Source of the DNA: Massospora cicadina
Taxonomy: Eukaryota > Entomophthoromycota > Entomophthoromycetes > Entomophthorales > Entomophthoraceae
Reading direction: 5' to 3'
NCBI GenBank assembly: GCA_022478985.1
Contig: JAKSZP010008028.1
Span: forward strand, 105,816 to 169,815
DNA length: 64,000 bases
Below are positions 43,615 through 55,456 of the stretch, piece by piece (position 1 is the first letter of the stretch; every line of letters starts with the position of its first letter). Both the position numbers and the translations under genes were made by a program. The notes under the pieces were generated by a model. It was given only the letters and a program-made list of their open reading frames with translations, was not told where the DNA came from and made no database searches.

Positions 43615-44804
43615 TGTTGGGATTTTTGCCCATATTCTCAGACTGCTAGATTACCTGGTATTGCTAGAAAAATTCCCTAAGGCGAAGTGAATCAGAAATT
43701 GGTTGGCCCAAGTTTTGAAGGAACTACATTCATGGGATTTCGGATTATTCATCTGGTTGTATTTGTCAGGGATTGATCCGGATGAATACTTAGGATCTCA
43801 TTGGGCGGATAGTTGATAAAATAGGGGCATCTGATAGTGATTAACTATCAGGTGTACCAATTGGGATTGGTTAGGTTTCATCACCGATTGATTGGGAGTG
43901 CTTAGCAAGTTGTGAGGCGAGTGATGCTGTCTGCAACTTGGGTTGGGACCATCTAGTACTAAAAAAAGATGCTGTCTGCAACTAGCAAATCGATCAGTTG
44001 GTGAGTGACCTTCCATAATGGGTAATAAGTCCTAATTACCTAAGCAGGTCACTAGCCAAATATGGTTGGTTTGCTTGGATTGAGAGGAAAACGTTATGGA
44101 CACGTTTTCCAACTCTATTTGTTTGAGGTCTCAAGGATTTCCAACAACGGAATCCTAGCCAGGATGGGGAAGACCATCACTGCTGAGATGAGGATGTGTG
44201 ATTCAATAGCAACGGCTTCCATTTCATTGAAGAGGTGTCAACCAAGGGTTGGACAGCTAAATTCCCCACTATATATATTCCCTAGGATTTACTATAAAAG
44301 AAAAACAGGAAAAACCAGTGTTTACAGAAAAAACATTAATTACATTATCAATTAAGTATATAGCTAAACTATCAGCTTCTATTGTGTTGTTCTGTCTCAT
44401 GGATATTATTGCAGAGGGCAATAATTGGAAGACTCTCAGAGAGAAGAGTAAAGATCCGAGTGGGGATCTTGAGAAGAAGGAGCCACAATCAGGGATATCT
44501 GCTGACTGTGTGTTGTGCTGAAAGAGACTGTCACTGGGGTATCTCAGCAAAGATTGGGTGGACAAGAGCATAGGGAACGAATCCCTATAAGTATGACTTC
44601 ACGAGTATTTAATCAGGATACTGGCTAAAGCGTTGGGCTGAAATATAATGCATACTCAATTATGGATAATAGTCTCCATACTATTATCGATTAATAATAC
44701 ATTATACTACACAACGTGATGAAGTGCATGAGGAAACCAAACCTGTGCAGTAAAAAGGTTATTGGGTTGCTTGCTAATAACAACCACCAAAGTAAATTTT
44801 TACA
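43615..44804 (+). repeat. 3' LTR of element B
   Basis: Starts TGTTGGGATTTTTGCCC and ends AAATTTTTACA. It carries the conserved hairpin (43831-43851), a TATA-rich core (about 44266) and the micro-insertion at 43923-43983 that accounts for much of the length difference from the 5' LTR. Confidence 0.92.
43923..43983 (+). mobile_element. Micro-insertion of a retroposon 3' end with 16-bp target duplication
   Basis: GATGCTGTCTGCAACT (43923-43938) is repeated exactly at 43968-43983. Between them is a 29-bp insert TGGGTTGGGACCATCTAGTA then CT and seven A. The 5' LTR has an empty site here. The insert's last 23 bases equal those of the insertion near position 430. Confidence 0.85.
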
Positions 44805-46452
44805 TGTGGTAAACAAATAGCTTGGCCATATGCGCTGCTGTTACCATAGTGTTACATGAGTTGAAATGGGAAAACATAGTAAACCAATCCACCACTACTA
44901 TGATAAAAGCATAACCCTCTGACAAGGGTAGCTCCATAATAAAATTACTTGAGATGGAAGTCCATGGTTCCACTACTTTTTATCTGGTACCAGAACCTTG
45001 AAAGAGGCTAAAATTTGGCAACATCCTATTGCAGACCAGGCACTCCTTGAAATACCTTGCAACATGTGCTGCCAATCCCTTCCAGTTATAGGTACAGCGG
45101 TTAAGCTCCAAAATCTTAATTTTCCAGGGTGCCCTGCAGTTATGCCATCATGGTGCTCCTTGATTAGACAGATGAAGTGGTCCATCAGAAACCCATAAGT
45201 GCCCCTGGAATCATATCATATCATCCTTTTTATGATACCCCTTGGTTAAATCCTCCTGATAAACTTGCTTTTGAAAAAAAATTATAATATATTCTAATGA
45301 TAGAGACTGGGAAAGGGCAACCTTTATAAAAATACTATACTCCTCCAGGTTCGCCAGTGTAGCAAGAACCAGAATTCATACCATTATAGGTGGTTGCTTG
45401 GATACAAATTTTGTCAGGTGGAATTACCAAGTGGATGTTGTGCAACTCCACCTCCTTAGGATCAGGTCTCAACTCAGGGCTTTAACTTAGAGCGTCAGCC
45501 AAACCATTCTCCTTGCCTTTTGAAAACTCATAGGAGAACACAAATTGGACAATGGTCTTAAGTCAACAGGTTTGCCATGGGTTCAGGACATGAGTAAAAA
45601 TTAGTACAATAGGGCACAGTGATCAGTGCAAATGCGTAATGGATGGGAATACCCATGTAAATGATGATGCCAGTAGGTCAGTTATTCTACTACCACCAAT
45701 AGTTCTTTGTCATAAGCAGCATAATCTAACTCAGATAATGACATTTTCCAAGTAAAATATCCCACGGGATTCTCCACTTTGTCATAATCATTTGTAGCAG
45801 AGAAGCAGCCATTAAAAAGTTGGAAGCATCCATAGCCACTATAAACTCCCTCTCATTGTCATGTGATGATGAACTGACGTGGAAATCAGGGTGCTCTTCA
45901 CTGATTAAAAGCATACTTTAGTGCAGAGGAAAACTGAAGAACTTTGGCCCTATTGGTCTTAATTAAGGCGCTGCTACCTCAGAAAGATATGGCGTGAATT
46001 TTTTAAAGAAGGTGCAAGTCCACGAAAAGCTTCTCAAGTCTTTAACTGAGGCTGATGTGGGACACTCATAAATTGCCTTCTCCTTGTCTGGAGTAATAAT
46101 GTGGCTTTTGTCAAAAATGATGTTGCCCAAAAAGGTGAACTAGAACTTGTAAAACTCGCACTTACTTATTTCAGCATTAGGTTTGCTTCCCTCAATTGCT
46201 CAACCACTTGCTGCAGGTGGATCACATGGGATGCTTGATTGGGGAAAACAGAATGTCATTCATGTAGGCTTCAACTCATATGCCAAAACTCCTTAAGACC
46301 TCATCTATACAAAACAAAAATTGCGGTACATTCTTGAGCCTGAAAGGCATGAACCAGATTTGGAAATCCTCTTCCTGGAATGAAATGCACTGAGCTTTTC
46401 CTGAACCTTTTTTATGCGAATCTGATTAAAGGCATTAAAGCAATCCAATTTG
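44805..46452 (-). pseudogene. Element D pol, middle part: integrase N-terminal half, RNase H, RT C-terminal half (degenerate)
   Basis: Integrase: HHDGITAGHPGKLRFWS zinc-finger half (about 45100-45160) and WWIGLLCFPISTHVT leading up to element B. RNase H: FIVAMDASNFLMAASLLQ (about 45790-45850). RT: MPFRLKNVPQF and YMNDILF near 46270-46350 (normally YLDDIL), then KLDCFNAFNQIRI cut at 46438-46452 by LINE-2. Dense in stops and frameshifts, in line with its age. Confidence 0.75.
46438..46452 (+). repeat. Target-site duplication of LINE-2 (left)
   Basis: AAGCAATCCAATTTG, repeated exactly at 51674-51688. Confidence 0.92.
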
Positions 46453-46549
46453 TTTTATTTAACTGAGGCAAGCCGACCAGGGGACGGGCATTACAGAGTA
46501 TGTGTGGAAAACGAAGATAGATAAAATTGGGCACCCCAAGGTTCTCAGG

Positions 46550-49500
46550 TTACCCCTGTTGCCAGCGGGACTGCCAGGTATGGGGGTTGGTGCGCTACTC
46601 TGAGGGGGTTTCCCCCACTATGGAGCAGGTGTGAAGGAAGGGGTCTGTGTGGAGGAACCATAGTGAGAACCACGATTATATGAGCGTCTGTTGCCTTGGC
46701 CTCATATATCCATAGTGCCAGTCTTGGAAGTGCTCCAGTAAGTGGATGTGGAACCTGTTGATAACCATATGGATGGTTGGGACTGTGCCCCTGAAAGCAT
46801 CTAGGGCAATGGTGTGGATTGTCCACATTGCAATGGGTATCATTAGGGAGCAGAGGGTAGATGGGATTGGTGATTCGATCTGGAGCGCGAGGAGGCTCTT
46901 TAATATAGAAAATTCCTGCTCTTCTTGGATCTTAAGCAGGCGCGCGACTTCCTGCCATATGGCTTTGGTTGGGGGGCATGTTTCTAGGCGGTGATGTAGG
47001 GAGCCCTCCCCTCCACATACTGCGCAGGTTGCATGGAGGGAATTGGAGCAGTCCGCCATCCTATAGGTCCTTCTCAGACAGCGTCAGGCGTTGGCTCTTA
47101 CCCTCAGCTGTAGGAATGTGTGGTGCGTCATTATCTACACTGTCTTCTGTGTGGTTAAATCGTAGGGGATGTCCAACGCATCTAGGTATTTGATTCTAGC
47201 AATGGTTGGGGTCATAGCAAGCATTTCTCTCTGGGGGTGGTTTTGTGGATTTCTTAATTTAAAGTGGGGGCTGGGTCGTCCCCTTCCCTGCAAAGTGCCA
47301 GTGTTCTCTAAGGTCCATCCCATGTGGCAGATGGTTCAAAGGATACATTTGAATTGAGGGGGGGGGTTCCATGCGGGCCCATTGCAGTAGGGGTGTTTAG
47401 CAAGGTATGATAGTAGTCTGGGTGGGCTATGTGGGTTGGTTAATTTGAGCGCCTGTGCGAAGTTAATTCTCGCTGCCCTGGACCAGTGTTGCTGGGGAGG
47501 TCTGGGGCAAGGACTTCCTTTATCCAGGTACCCAGGATGTGGTTGGCGTGGCTCTCAAAATCTATTAGTCCCATGCCTCCGCTTGAGTGTGGGCCAAAGA
47601 GTGTTTCCATCTGTATGGGAGTATGGAATCTGGGCCATAGCCAGCCCTGGATGAGCGCGCGGATTGATGTTATAAAGGTGGGTGAGAAGGCTATCACGTG
47701 GGCAGGGTACCATAGTATTGGGAGGATGAGTGAGTTAGCAACTGCTACTCGCTCCGTTAGTCTTGGGGATCTTCCCTTGAGGGTTGCGACGTGTTTAGAT
47801 ACCCGCTGTAGCAGGTTGCTTTCCATTGTCACATTGGCATATCCCCCTGTTTCCAGCCATATCCCAAGGTGGCGGACAGGAGTGGTGGTGGGAGGTGATG
47901 CAAAGGGTAAGATGAGTGGGTTTTTCCTTCATATGGGGTTATGAGGTTCTGGTGTTGTAGCCCAGTTGTTAGTGTACTTGCCTAAGAGAATGATTTCTGT
48001 TTTCCTTTTGTTGAGCGATGCATTGCTCACCATAGAGTATTTCTCTAGGGTGCGTTCCAGCTGTTGGGCATCATTGTTGTTAGCTATGCCTGCCACACAG
48101 TCATCCGCAAATGCCAGTATCTTGACTGTTGGCTGGCCTTGTGCAGTTATGCCCATGAGGCGTGAGTCAATTACGCGGAGGAGTGGATCAAAACTGAAAT
48201 TATGCAGTAGTGGGCTGAGGGGATCCCCTTGTTTGAGCCCACTGTGTGGTGTGATCTTTTTAGTTAGGAAGCCAGGGCCGCATACAGCCATGGTTGCAGA
48301 TTCTGTGAGGAGCATCGTCCAGTTTATGAATCTGGGTGAGAGTTTGAAAGCGTGTAGGCATTCCTTCAGGTATGACCAGCTAACGCGGTCATATGCCTTT
48401 TCCTGGTCTAAGAAGATTGGGGCTCCAGTTGCTTTGGACTGACATATGTTTGCAACAGGGTGTATGTTGTTCCAGATTGAGCGCCCTGGTATAAAACCAA
48501 ATTTGTTGGGTGATAGGACGTCAGAGGCAATTGCGCCTAATCTGGCTGCTAAAGTTTTTTGTTAGAATTTTTGTGTCAATATTAGATAGTGCGATTGGAC
48601 GTCAGTTGGCCAGGTCCAATATGTCACCCTTTTTATATAAAGTTATGACATGATTCATGGCCACCAGGTAAGAGGCGTGTTTCCAGCAAGCACTGGTTCA
48701 TAGACGCCAATAGGAGGGGGGCAATTTGTTGAAAATATTTTTGTAAAATTTGTAGGGTATCCCATCAGGCCCTGGGCATTTACTATGTGGTGCACCACGG
48801 ATTGTATCCCAAAGCTCCTCCCATGTAATTAGATTTAGAATATTGTAGTTCAGCAGTGTAATTTGTATTCCAGAAGTTTGTATCTTTTTGTGATTTTTGT
48901 GGGTCTGTTGGTGTATCGCGGTATAATTCAGTGTAATAGCGGTGTACTTCCACCTTGACCTCCTCAGGGTCATTTGCTACGGTGCCGTCAGTCTTGTGGA
49001 CCTGTGTGTATGTGGGCTGGTTGCTGTAGGCGTGGAATTGGCAGAAGAAAAATGTCAAATATTTTTCTCCTTCCTTTATGAACTTACTTTGTTTGATACT
49101 TTGAGTCTGTGTTGATGCTCAAAGATGAGGGTGTTTAGTGAGGTGGATATTTCCGCCCATTTGTGTCCCCAGTTGGGGCTATAACTGAGTCTTGGAGTGT
49201 TATGCTTGAGGTGGTCCAGTTCCGCCAAGGTGCGCCTGATTGTGGCTGTATTGGTGGTGTACTTACGTGATGCAATATGTTGGGTTTTGTTGATTAGTTC
49301 CTTTTTGAAATTTGCCCATGTTGCAATGGGATCCAAAGTAAATGAGGCTGTAAATTCTTGGTTCATGGCCTCATGTTCAACCCATTTGGTTATTTTGGGT
49401 AATTGTATGTTTTCTGGGTGTAACTTTCTCCAGGGCAACACCTGTGTGTGGGTTCAGGTTGGTGATAACTGCACCAAAACAAGTCGGTGGTCAGAAAAAT

Positions 49501-50217
49501 TGACTTTTTTTGTTGCAAATTTGGAAATTCTTGATTGTTGGGATTGTGGAATGAAGATGTGATTGATGCAGCTCATTGATATGAGCATTCCCTCGTGTAT
49601 GTTGGGCTGTGTCATGTGGGGAAGGAGTGGTGATCCAGGGGGAGGGCATCCTGTAGGCCAAGGGATGCCTTCATTGTGTGAAATTTGATGTGTCCTGGTG
49701 GGTATCCCCTGGGATTTGGCCATTAGTCCATGTTGGGGTTATCCCAGCAGTTAAAATCACCCAACAGGAAGGTATCTGGTGGGAGGGTGAGTGTTGGAAC
49801 AGTTTTGAGAAATTGTTTTCTCTTGGCTGTGGTGCACGGTGCTTAGATGCATGCTATCGAGATTGTTTCCTCTTGGCATGTGATTGTTGCTACCAGGACG
49901 TGGCTGTGAAGGTATGATGAGGAATTTGTAATTTTTAATTTTTTGTTATTTTGGACGATCACCCCACAGTGAGATGTCCATACTGATTGTGATGGTGAGA
50001 CCCTGGCTGACCAGGATCCTTCTTCCCCTTGTAGACAGTGGGTTTCTTAGATGGCCAAGACGTCTACAAGGGGTTTTCACAGGAAGTCCAGCTTTTTGGC
50101 TTGGGACGTTTGATCCCTGGCTCCCACGATGTTTAGCATCCCTATTAACACTGAGGTGCCCGTGGCGCCTCAGGAGTGGTTGGGAGGGCCCTCTGGCCCT
50201 AACCCACCATGGCTCAT
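46550..50217 (-). pseudogene. LINE-2 ORF2: endonuclease and reverse transcriptase (degenerate)
   Basis: Endonuclease remnants (MSCINHIFIPQSQQ, VNFSDHRLVLV near 49470-49600), RT with GLKQGDPLSPLLHNFS and catalytic FADD (48100-48111), a zinc finger CAVCGGEGSLHHRLETC near 46970-47030, and TAA at 46550-46552. It is fragmented into at least six frames by indels. The layout is the same as LINE-1 ORF2. Confidence 0.85.
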
Positions 50218-51592
50218 TTTGGCCATGCTCTGCATCTGTACTCCAACTCTCTCAGTGACAATGTCAGTTCCCTTGATCTGACTCGATTTTTCACAGAAAT
50301 TGAAGTTTTGGAATATGTGTTATCTTTTCCCACACATATCTCATGATGGTTCAATGCGGGGTGCTGATTGGGTTCTGTAATTTTGGGGTTCAAATTTAGA
50401 GAATTGTGCACCACATTTTCGCCTATATTGCAGTTGAATTGTTCCTCAAAGTGTGCATGATTGATGTTGCTTGGTGACTCAGTCAAATTGCTGTGAAAAT
50501 TTTCAACCTGGGTATATTGTTCTGATTGGTTGGCTCAGTGAATATCTGAAATATCCTCTTGAATTTTTCCGGGGACAATGGATGATTCCGCGTGCGCTGC
50601 CACTTTGGCTGCTGCCCGCTTGTGGGCTTTTTGTGCCACTTTGAATTGTTTATGTGTAACTGGGTCCATGATGGACTAAAGTCCATCTTCACCCCAGCGG
50701 AATGGGTGGTGACCGTCAGTTATTCTGGCGAATTTTTGTTACTTTTGTCCGTGGCTTCCTCACAGTAGTCTGCTTTCATTAAGCCTTCCTTTATGGGGCA
50801 TGCGTGTTCCTTGTGTCCCAATGAACCGCAGTGGTTGCATATAGGCGGTGCGCGTTCTAGTGTAACTCAGAATGTGGATGACTGTCCCCCATCTGCAAAG
50901 TGAAACTCTGCTGTGTAAAGATTTCTTGCTAAATCATCTTCCCACTTTGGAGAATGGGTTGATCACGGCAATAGCTTTGTCTATGCACAGGGTTGGCATC
51001 AGGCGAAATTGTTGTAATTTGAGTTTCATAATTTCTCCGTAGGCTACAATCCATTTGCGGAGCTCCTCCTCAATTACCTTATGAGGAAGGTTTGTAGGGA
51101 GCGAGTCAAATGAGATGAACAAAGTTTTTGCTTTTTTCACCTGGTGCGCGCAGTGCGCACTATTTTTTTGCCCTCAGGAAGGGCAATTTCGACGCAGACT
51201 TTTGCTGCGGCCTCCACTTCTTCAGCTGTTTCAAAACCAATATCAATCCAGCTGTGGCCCATGTAGTTGGTGGCAACATATACCACATGGGGGAAAAGGG
51301 AGGGCTGTGCCTCACATGTTTTCTCCCACAGGGTCGGAGACTCATCCCCAAGGAAGAGTCGGAGCCCATGCTCCACCTTTGAAAGGGGTTGGTTACATTG
51401 GATATACATGTATTGATCTTGTTTTATAGTAAACACCATAAACCTGGATGGTGTCTGAGTTTGTGGTTTCTTGGCGGCTTGGGTTCCTGGTCCCCCTCCA
51501 GGGCGTTTCTTGCCCTTGAGTGCACCGTTTTGCACACCTCTTGATGTGACGATCGCCCAGGTTGTATTAGATTTATTATTAAAATCGCCCAT
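50214..51592 (-). pseudogene. LINE-2 ORF1 (degenerate)
   Basis: Begins ATGGGCGATTTTAATAAT, with the open stretch 51137-51592 matching LINE-1 ORF1 (SKVEHGLRLFLGDESPTLWE). The zinc-knuckle region CNHCGSLGHKEHAC-like lies at about 50800-50840. A frame change near 51137 and another near 50930 break it. The stop TGA overlaps the ORF2 start as ATGA (50214-50217). Confidence 0.8.
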
Positions 51593-51673
51593 CTCTCCTA
51601 TGTGATTATCAAAAATTGCTGTTTGAATCAAATTGTAGTAACTAAAGTGATTGTTACGGGAAAGAAAAGCTCC

Positions 51674-52480
51674 AAGCAATCCAATTTGTAGAATACTTTA
51701 GCTTTCTACAAATAGTGAGAAATCTATGCCTTATTAGTAATGGATGCAGATCAGGTATGGTAATGTTATTAAGGTTACTATAATATATTCAAGGTTTGAA
51801 TACCTTCTGCTTTTTCCACAAAGAGAAGTGGTGTGCATACCAGAGATGTATGCTGGAATATGGTTTAATTAGCTAGCTGCTCTATGACACAAATATACAA
51901 AACTGCCTTTTCCTTTATAGTCAAAGTGTAGATGGAGGAAGAATTGCGCACCAGGTCATCATTGAGTTTGAAGTCACGATAAAACTTAGAATTTTATGGT
52001 AAGAATTTTGTAGAAGCAACAAATGAAAATTCCAACACTTACAAGCAGGAAGGTAAAAGCACTTCTGAATTGGGCTTCAGAAGAGGTGCAAGTCTGAGTT
52101 TATTTTACACTTGGCCATTGGGGAAAATTGCCTTGTGTGTCAACTTCAAACATAAGAATTATTAATTCCTGTCCACTCTTAAAGTTTAACGTCAAAGTAA
52201 TAACTTTTAAATTGGTTTAGATATTAAATTTTCACCACCACTCCACTACTAGGATAATTTAGTACAGGAGAGTTTTAACTGCTAAAAACCTGTTAGCCAT
52301 ATGGTAGTTGCCCATTTGATAATTAACCAATACCTGAACCTTCAGTGTGGGAATGCCTTGGGAGGCGCCTTCCCTAACCATACCACTAGGTAAGTAGCGT
52401 AATTCAAGGTAATCAGTTAGGTTCAGATAAACAAATTTCTCAAGTAGCTCATAGTCATTCAAATAGTTGTTCTGAATTTT
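51674..52480 (-). pseudogene. Element D pol, N-terminal RT part (degenerate)
   Basis: Minus-strand reading gives TIKPSSSIH..., CGKKQKVFKP, NNITIPDLHPLL and KAKVFYKLD, the RT fingers and palm start of a gypsy element, up to the LINE-2 insertion. Protease should lie upstream, but I cannot place its DTG motif with confidence. Confidence 0.65.
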
Positions 52481-55436
52481 CCTGAAAAGGAAAGAGTAGA
52501 AGAAAGAAGAAAATAATCAGGATGGTCTTTATTGATAACAGATAAAACCAAAAGCTCACCAGTTGGTTCCTCCTTAGACTTAAAACCCCAGGATGGGATT
52601 TTCCATGAAAAGTGCTTGATGGTTAGTTTGCAACCCTTGTGTAAGTCTTGAGGCGACGCCCCTACAGCTGGATCGGGGGTGTTCCTTTTTCAAAAATGAA
52701 ATAGCAACCTTGAGCCCTCCCAGTCCGATCTGAGGGGGTTTTGCTTATACTGTTGGTGATCGCTGGGTCTATGACCTCCCTGAAAATGGGGAAAGGTTGC
52801 CATGCCCCACACCAGCCCTGCTTTCATGTCAACTTTACCTGAGGAGATTTATCCCATGTGTCAAGAGATTTCTCTACTTTGGGAGCAGGGCTGCTGAGCC
52901 CAGGCACTAAACACCACGCTAAACAGCCAAGTTGCCACCAGCTGAGGAGTCATCTGCTACCAACCATAACCTTATCTGTCCAGAGCAACCCTCCCCCAAA
53001 AATGGTCCCAAGAGAGGTTTGGCTGTCAAAGTGAGGGAATATAAGTACCAAGACTCGACATCCACTACCAGCCTCACCTCTCCCAACTGCCACCAACTTT
53101 AAGCTGAAACCAATCAAACTAATTAGTTGCAGCTTAAGGTCCCACTTCTGAGCCTATCCTCAGTGCTGATCCTCGCTTTTCTGTGGTTCAGCTCCATTTT
53201 GGGCTTTACCCCATTTTCTTTAAAAAGTCAGGCCTCCACCCCAACCCATTTCTGTTTTTTGGGGCATATGACTCAGAAAAAAAATTCCCATCTGCTCAAC
53301 CTAATTTCCCTAAAAATTTTAATTTTGAATCTCAAATTTAAACTGGAGTCAAAACAACTATTGTGGCCTTTTCAGAAGGCAACTAACACTAATTTGGGTG
53401 AGAAAAAATATAATTTTACCGCCCAAACATACAAAAAAGGGTTTGCCAGCTGGTGGGGCCAGTGCTGGTTAAGTTTAAAGTTTACTACAAATAAGTCAAA
53501 CTAATCCGCCAACTAAATTTGAAAAATCTTATTTCTTCCTTATTAAAAATATCTACTACAGTGGCTCTCCTAAATTGGCTCCCTCCTGGCGGCCTACAGA
53601 TTTCCTCCTGGGCCTGAGCACTAATCTTGTATGAAGCTCTGATGCAACCACCACTTGGGGTTATCAAGCCTTTCACGCCATGCATACTACCCTCCTTCCT
53701 GAAGTTTCTGCTCTTTCTGCTGATACTGCCAAAGGACTGCAACAGCTAATACCAGCTACATTGTCAACCTCTCAGCCCCCTTTTCCACCTGGGGCTGCCC
53801 AAGATAGACCTGTGGTTGCCCTCACATTTACTTTAAGTATGTTTGTGGGGGCCTTTGGTATGTTTTTGAATGTGTATTTCCCTCATCTTTTATCTAGATC
53901 CTCAATTAACAGGGTCATTCAAGTGGCTGTGCTCCTGGCATTCTGGGTTATGTTAAGGTTTATTGAGAAACTAAGTCTTCAACCCGGTATGAATTTCCTT
54001 AGACATTCTCTGACACCTTACTACTGAGGGTAAATATACCACAGTATCCTCAGAAGCAGCATACTTACTAATATTTTGTAATGGTATTCCTGTTCCGCTT
54101 CATGAGTTTGGTGAATCTTCTTTGGGGGCAAGCGCATGTTCTCAGGGCTAATGTGATAAACTGGAAACTTTTTGATGCTGGACCCACAAGAGCTCTCATT
54201 TGGGTGTTTTTATTTATGGAATTCCCGTTAAATATGGTGGGTTTTGGGCTTTAGAGGCAAAATACCCAATACGATAGCAGCCTGTATGCCGCCATCCATT
54301 ACCATCATGGTGATGCACCCTACCAATGAGGGTTTACCAGGCTCTGTGAGAGTGTGTTCAGGTGAAATTAATATCAAAGTTTAAAAATTATCAACGTGGG
54401 GCTAGAATCATTCAAGCCCTTAAGATCCACCAAAAATGAGAAAAGTAACAATTGGAGCTACTACCCCATTCAAAGTGAAGTTAATGCTTTTGGGAGCTGT
54501 ATTTAAAGTGTCCTTTCACGTTAAACAAATCTGACTAAATTCTTTAAAACCATTTAACAATAACTTGGGGATAGACCCCTGTCAACCCTTGCATTAATCC
54601 CAAATTTTTTAAGATTTGGAAGAAAAAGATGCCTCCAATTACAAAGGAGCACTTGATTGCTCGGGGAAGTATTTATAGGAGTTTCCATAGTTGAAACAAA
54701 CGTGGCTAAACTAACTGAACTTTTAATTAAAACCTCAGGGCTAGACTCCTGCTGATCTTTTAGATCTTTAAAACTGAATTATGAAAGCAAAAGAAGCCTT
54801 CTTTTCTAAAGCACTTGTGTTTTCAGGGATGGTATTAATAAAAGTTGGTGAAGGTGAACCAATGATGTCCAAATTAACTGTCCCTTTTCTACTTGGGGTG
54901 GATCATTCACCCCAAAGCGCCTCAATAAGATGATTGAAGTTAACAGGGGAGTCTGACATACTAGATTGTCACTTACATAAGTATCCAAAGTGGAATGAAG
55001 AAATGACATCTTAGCTACCGCAGACAGAGGTAAAAATCTGGGCTCAAACGAAACATTTTATTTAATACAGCCCCAAGGGGCGTTTTGCCTTGCAGTGAGG
55101 GAAGAACTTGTAGAAGGTTTAAAAGAAAGACACGTCAGAATAACGTGCTTCCATAAGGCGTTATAAACCTTCTACCAACTTTCATAGATGAGGCTGTGCT
55201 CAGAACACCATAAAGACCCAGTCAGCTGAAATGAGAATAAGTGACAGCAAAACAATGCTGTGAGAAGTAAATTAAGAGCTATTTACTAAATGTCTGTATA
55301 GAAGCTTCTGAGGCAATGGAAGTTAGCACCTTCTTAATTTCAAACACACATCTGGTGCAGGTCTCAGAGTACCAACAGCAGGTTCCCAAAGGGTCCAAAA
55401 CATCTGGCATAATCATGAAGGGTAAGGACCTCACAG
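52481..55436 (-). other. Element D 5' internal region with unexplained segment
   Basis: Expected to hold D's gag and protease, yet no capsid or zinc knuckle could be recognised on the minus strand. A GC-richer block (about 52560-54030) reads better on the plus strand: a TATA-like ATATAAGTACC (about 53040) and a 115-codon frame (53680-54027). Two diverged copies of a unit of about 170 bp lie at 54484-54600 and 54654-54765. The 0.8-1.5 kb excess over a normal gag-protease suggests another inserted sequence. Confidence 0.4.
53680..54027 (+). CDS. Hypothetical small membrane protein ORF
   Basis: ATG at 53680, 115 codons. The N-terminal half is polar and Pro-rich (SALSADTAKGLQQLIPATLS). Two hydrophobic stretches follow (VVALTFTLSMFVGAFGMFL and INRVIQVAVLLAFWVML) and could be membrane helices. 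No family is recognised. It runs opposite to element D and may belong to an insertion within D, or be spurious. Confidence 0.25.
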   Translation: MHTTLLPEVSALSADTAKGLQQLIPATLSTSQPPFPPGAAQDRPVVALTFTLSMFVGAFGMFLNVYFPHLLSRSSINRVIQVAVLLAFWVMLRFIEKLSLQPGMNFLRHSLTPYY

Positions 55437-55437
55437 T

Positions 55438-55455
55438 TTTTCTGTAGTGAGAATA
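55438..55455 (-). other. Degraded primer-binding site of element D
   Basis: The minus strand has ATTATTCTCACTACAGAA directly after the LTR end GGCA. The core CTCACTACAG is shared with the sites of A, B, C and F. Confidence 0.5.
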
Positions 55456-55456
55456 A

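Larger units (their letters stand above)
35189..44804 (+). mobile_element. Element B: Ty3/gypsy LTR retrotransposon with antisense accessory ORF, nested in D
   Basis: A 9,616-bp element inserted in D's integrase, flanked by CGTGG (left) and TGTGG (right), a 5-bp duplication with one transition. LTRs of 1,144 and 1,190 bp are the most alike of the LTR pairs here, so B is the youngest LTR element. Its internal order matches C: gag, protease, dUTPase-like, RT, RNase H, integrase, tandem repeats, internal purine tract, antisense ORF. Stops in gag and pol make it non-autonomous. Confidence 0.92.
46453..51673 (-). mobile_element. LINE-2: full-length non-LTR retrotransposon in D's RT gene, defective
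   Basis: A 5,221-bp element on the minus strand, a close relative of LINE-1 over its whole length. It starts CTTTTCTTTCCCGTAAC, ends TCAGTTAAATAAAA, and is flanked by a perfect 15-bp duplication. It entered D's reverse transcriptase gene inside the conserved KLDCFNAFNQIRI block. ORF1 and ORF2 are present but carry frameshifts. Confidence 0.93.

Noticed and set aside
53127..53504. 125-codon frame with a signal-peptide-like start
   Set aside because: Its start codon is TTG and no ATG lies nearby. The C-terminal part is low complexity.
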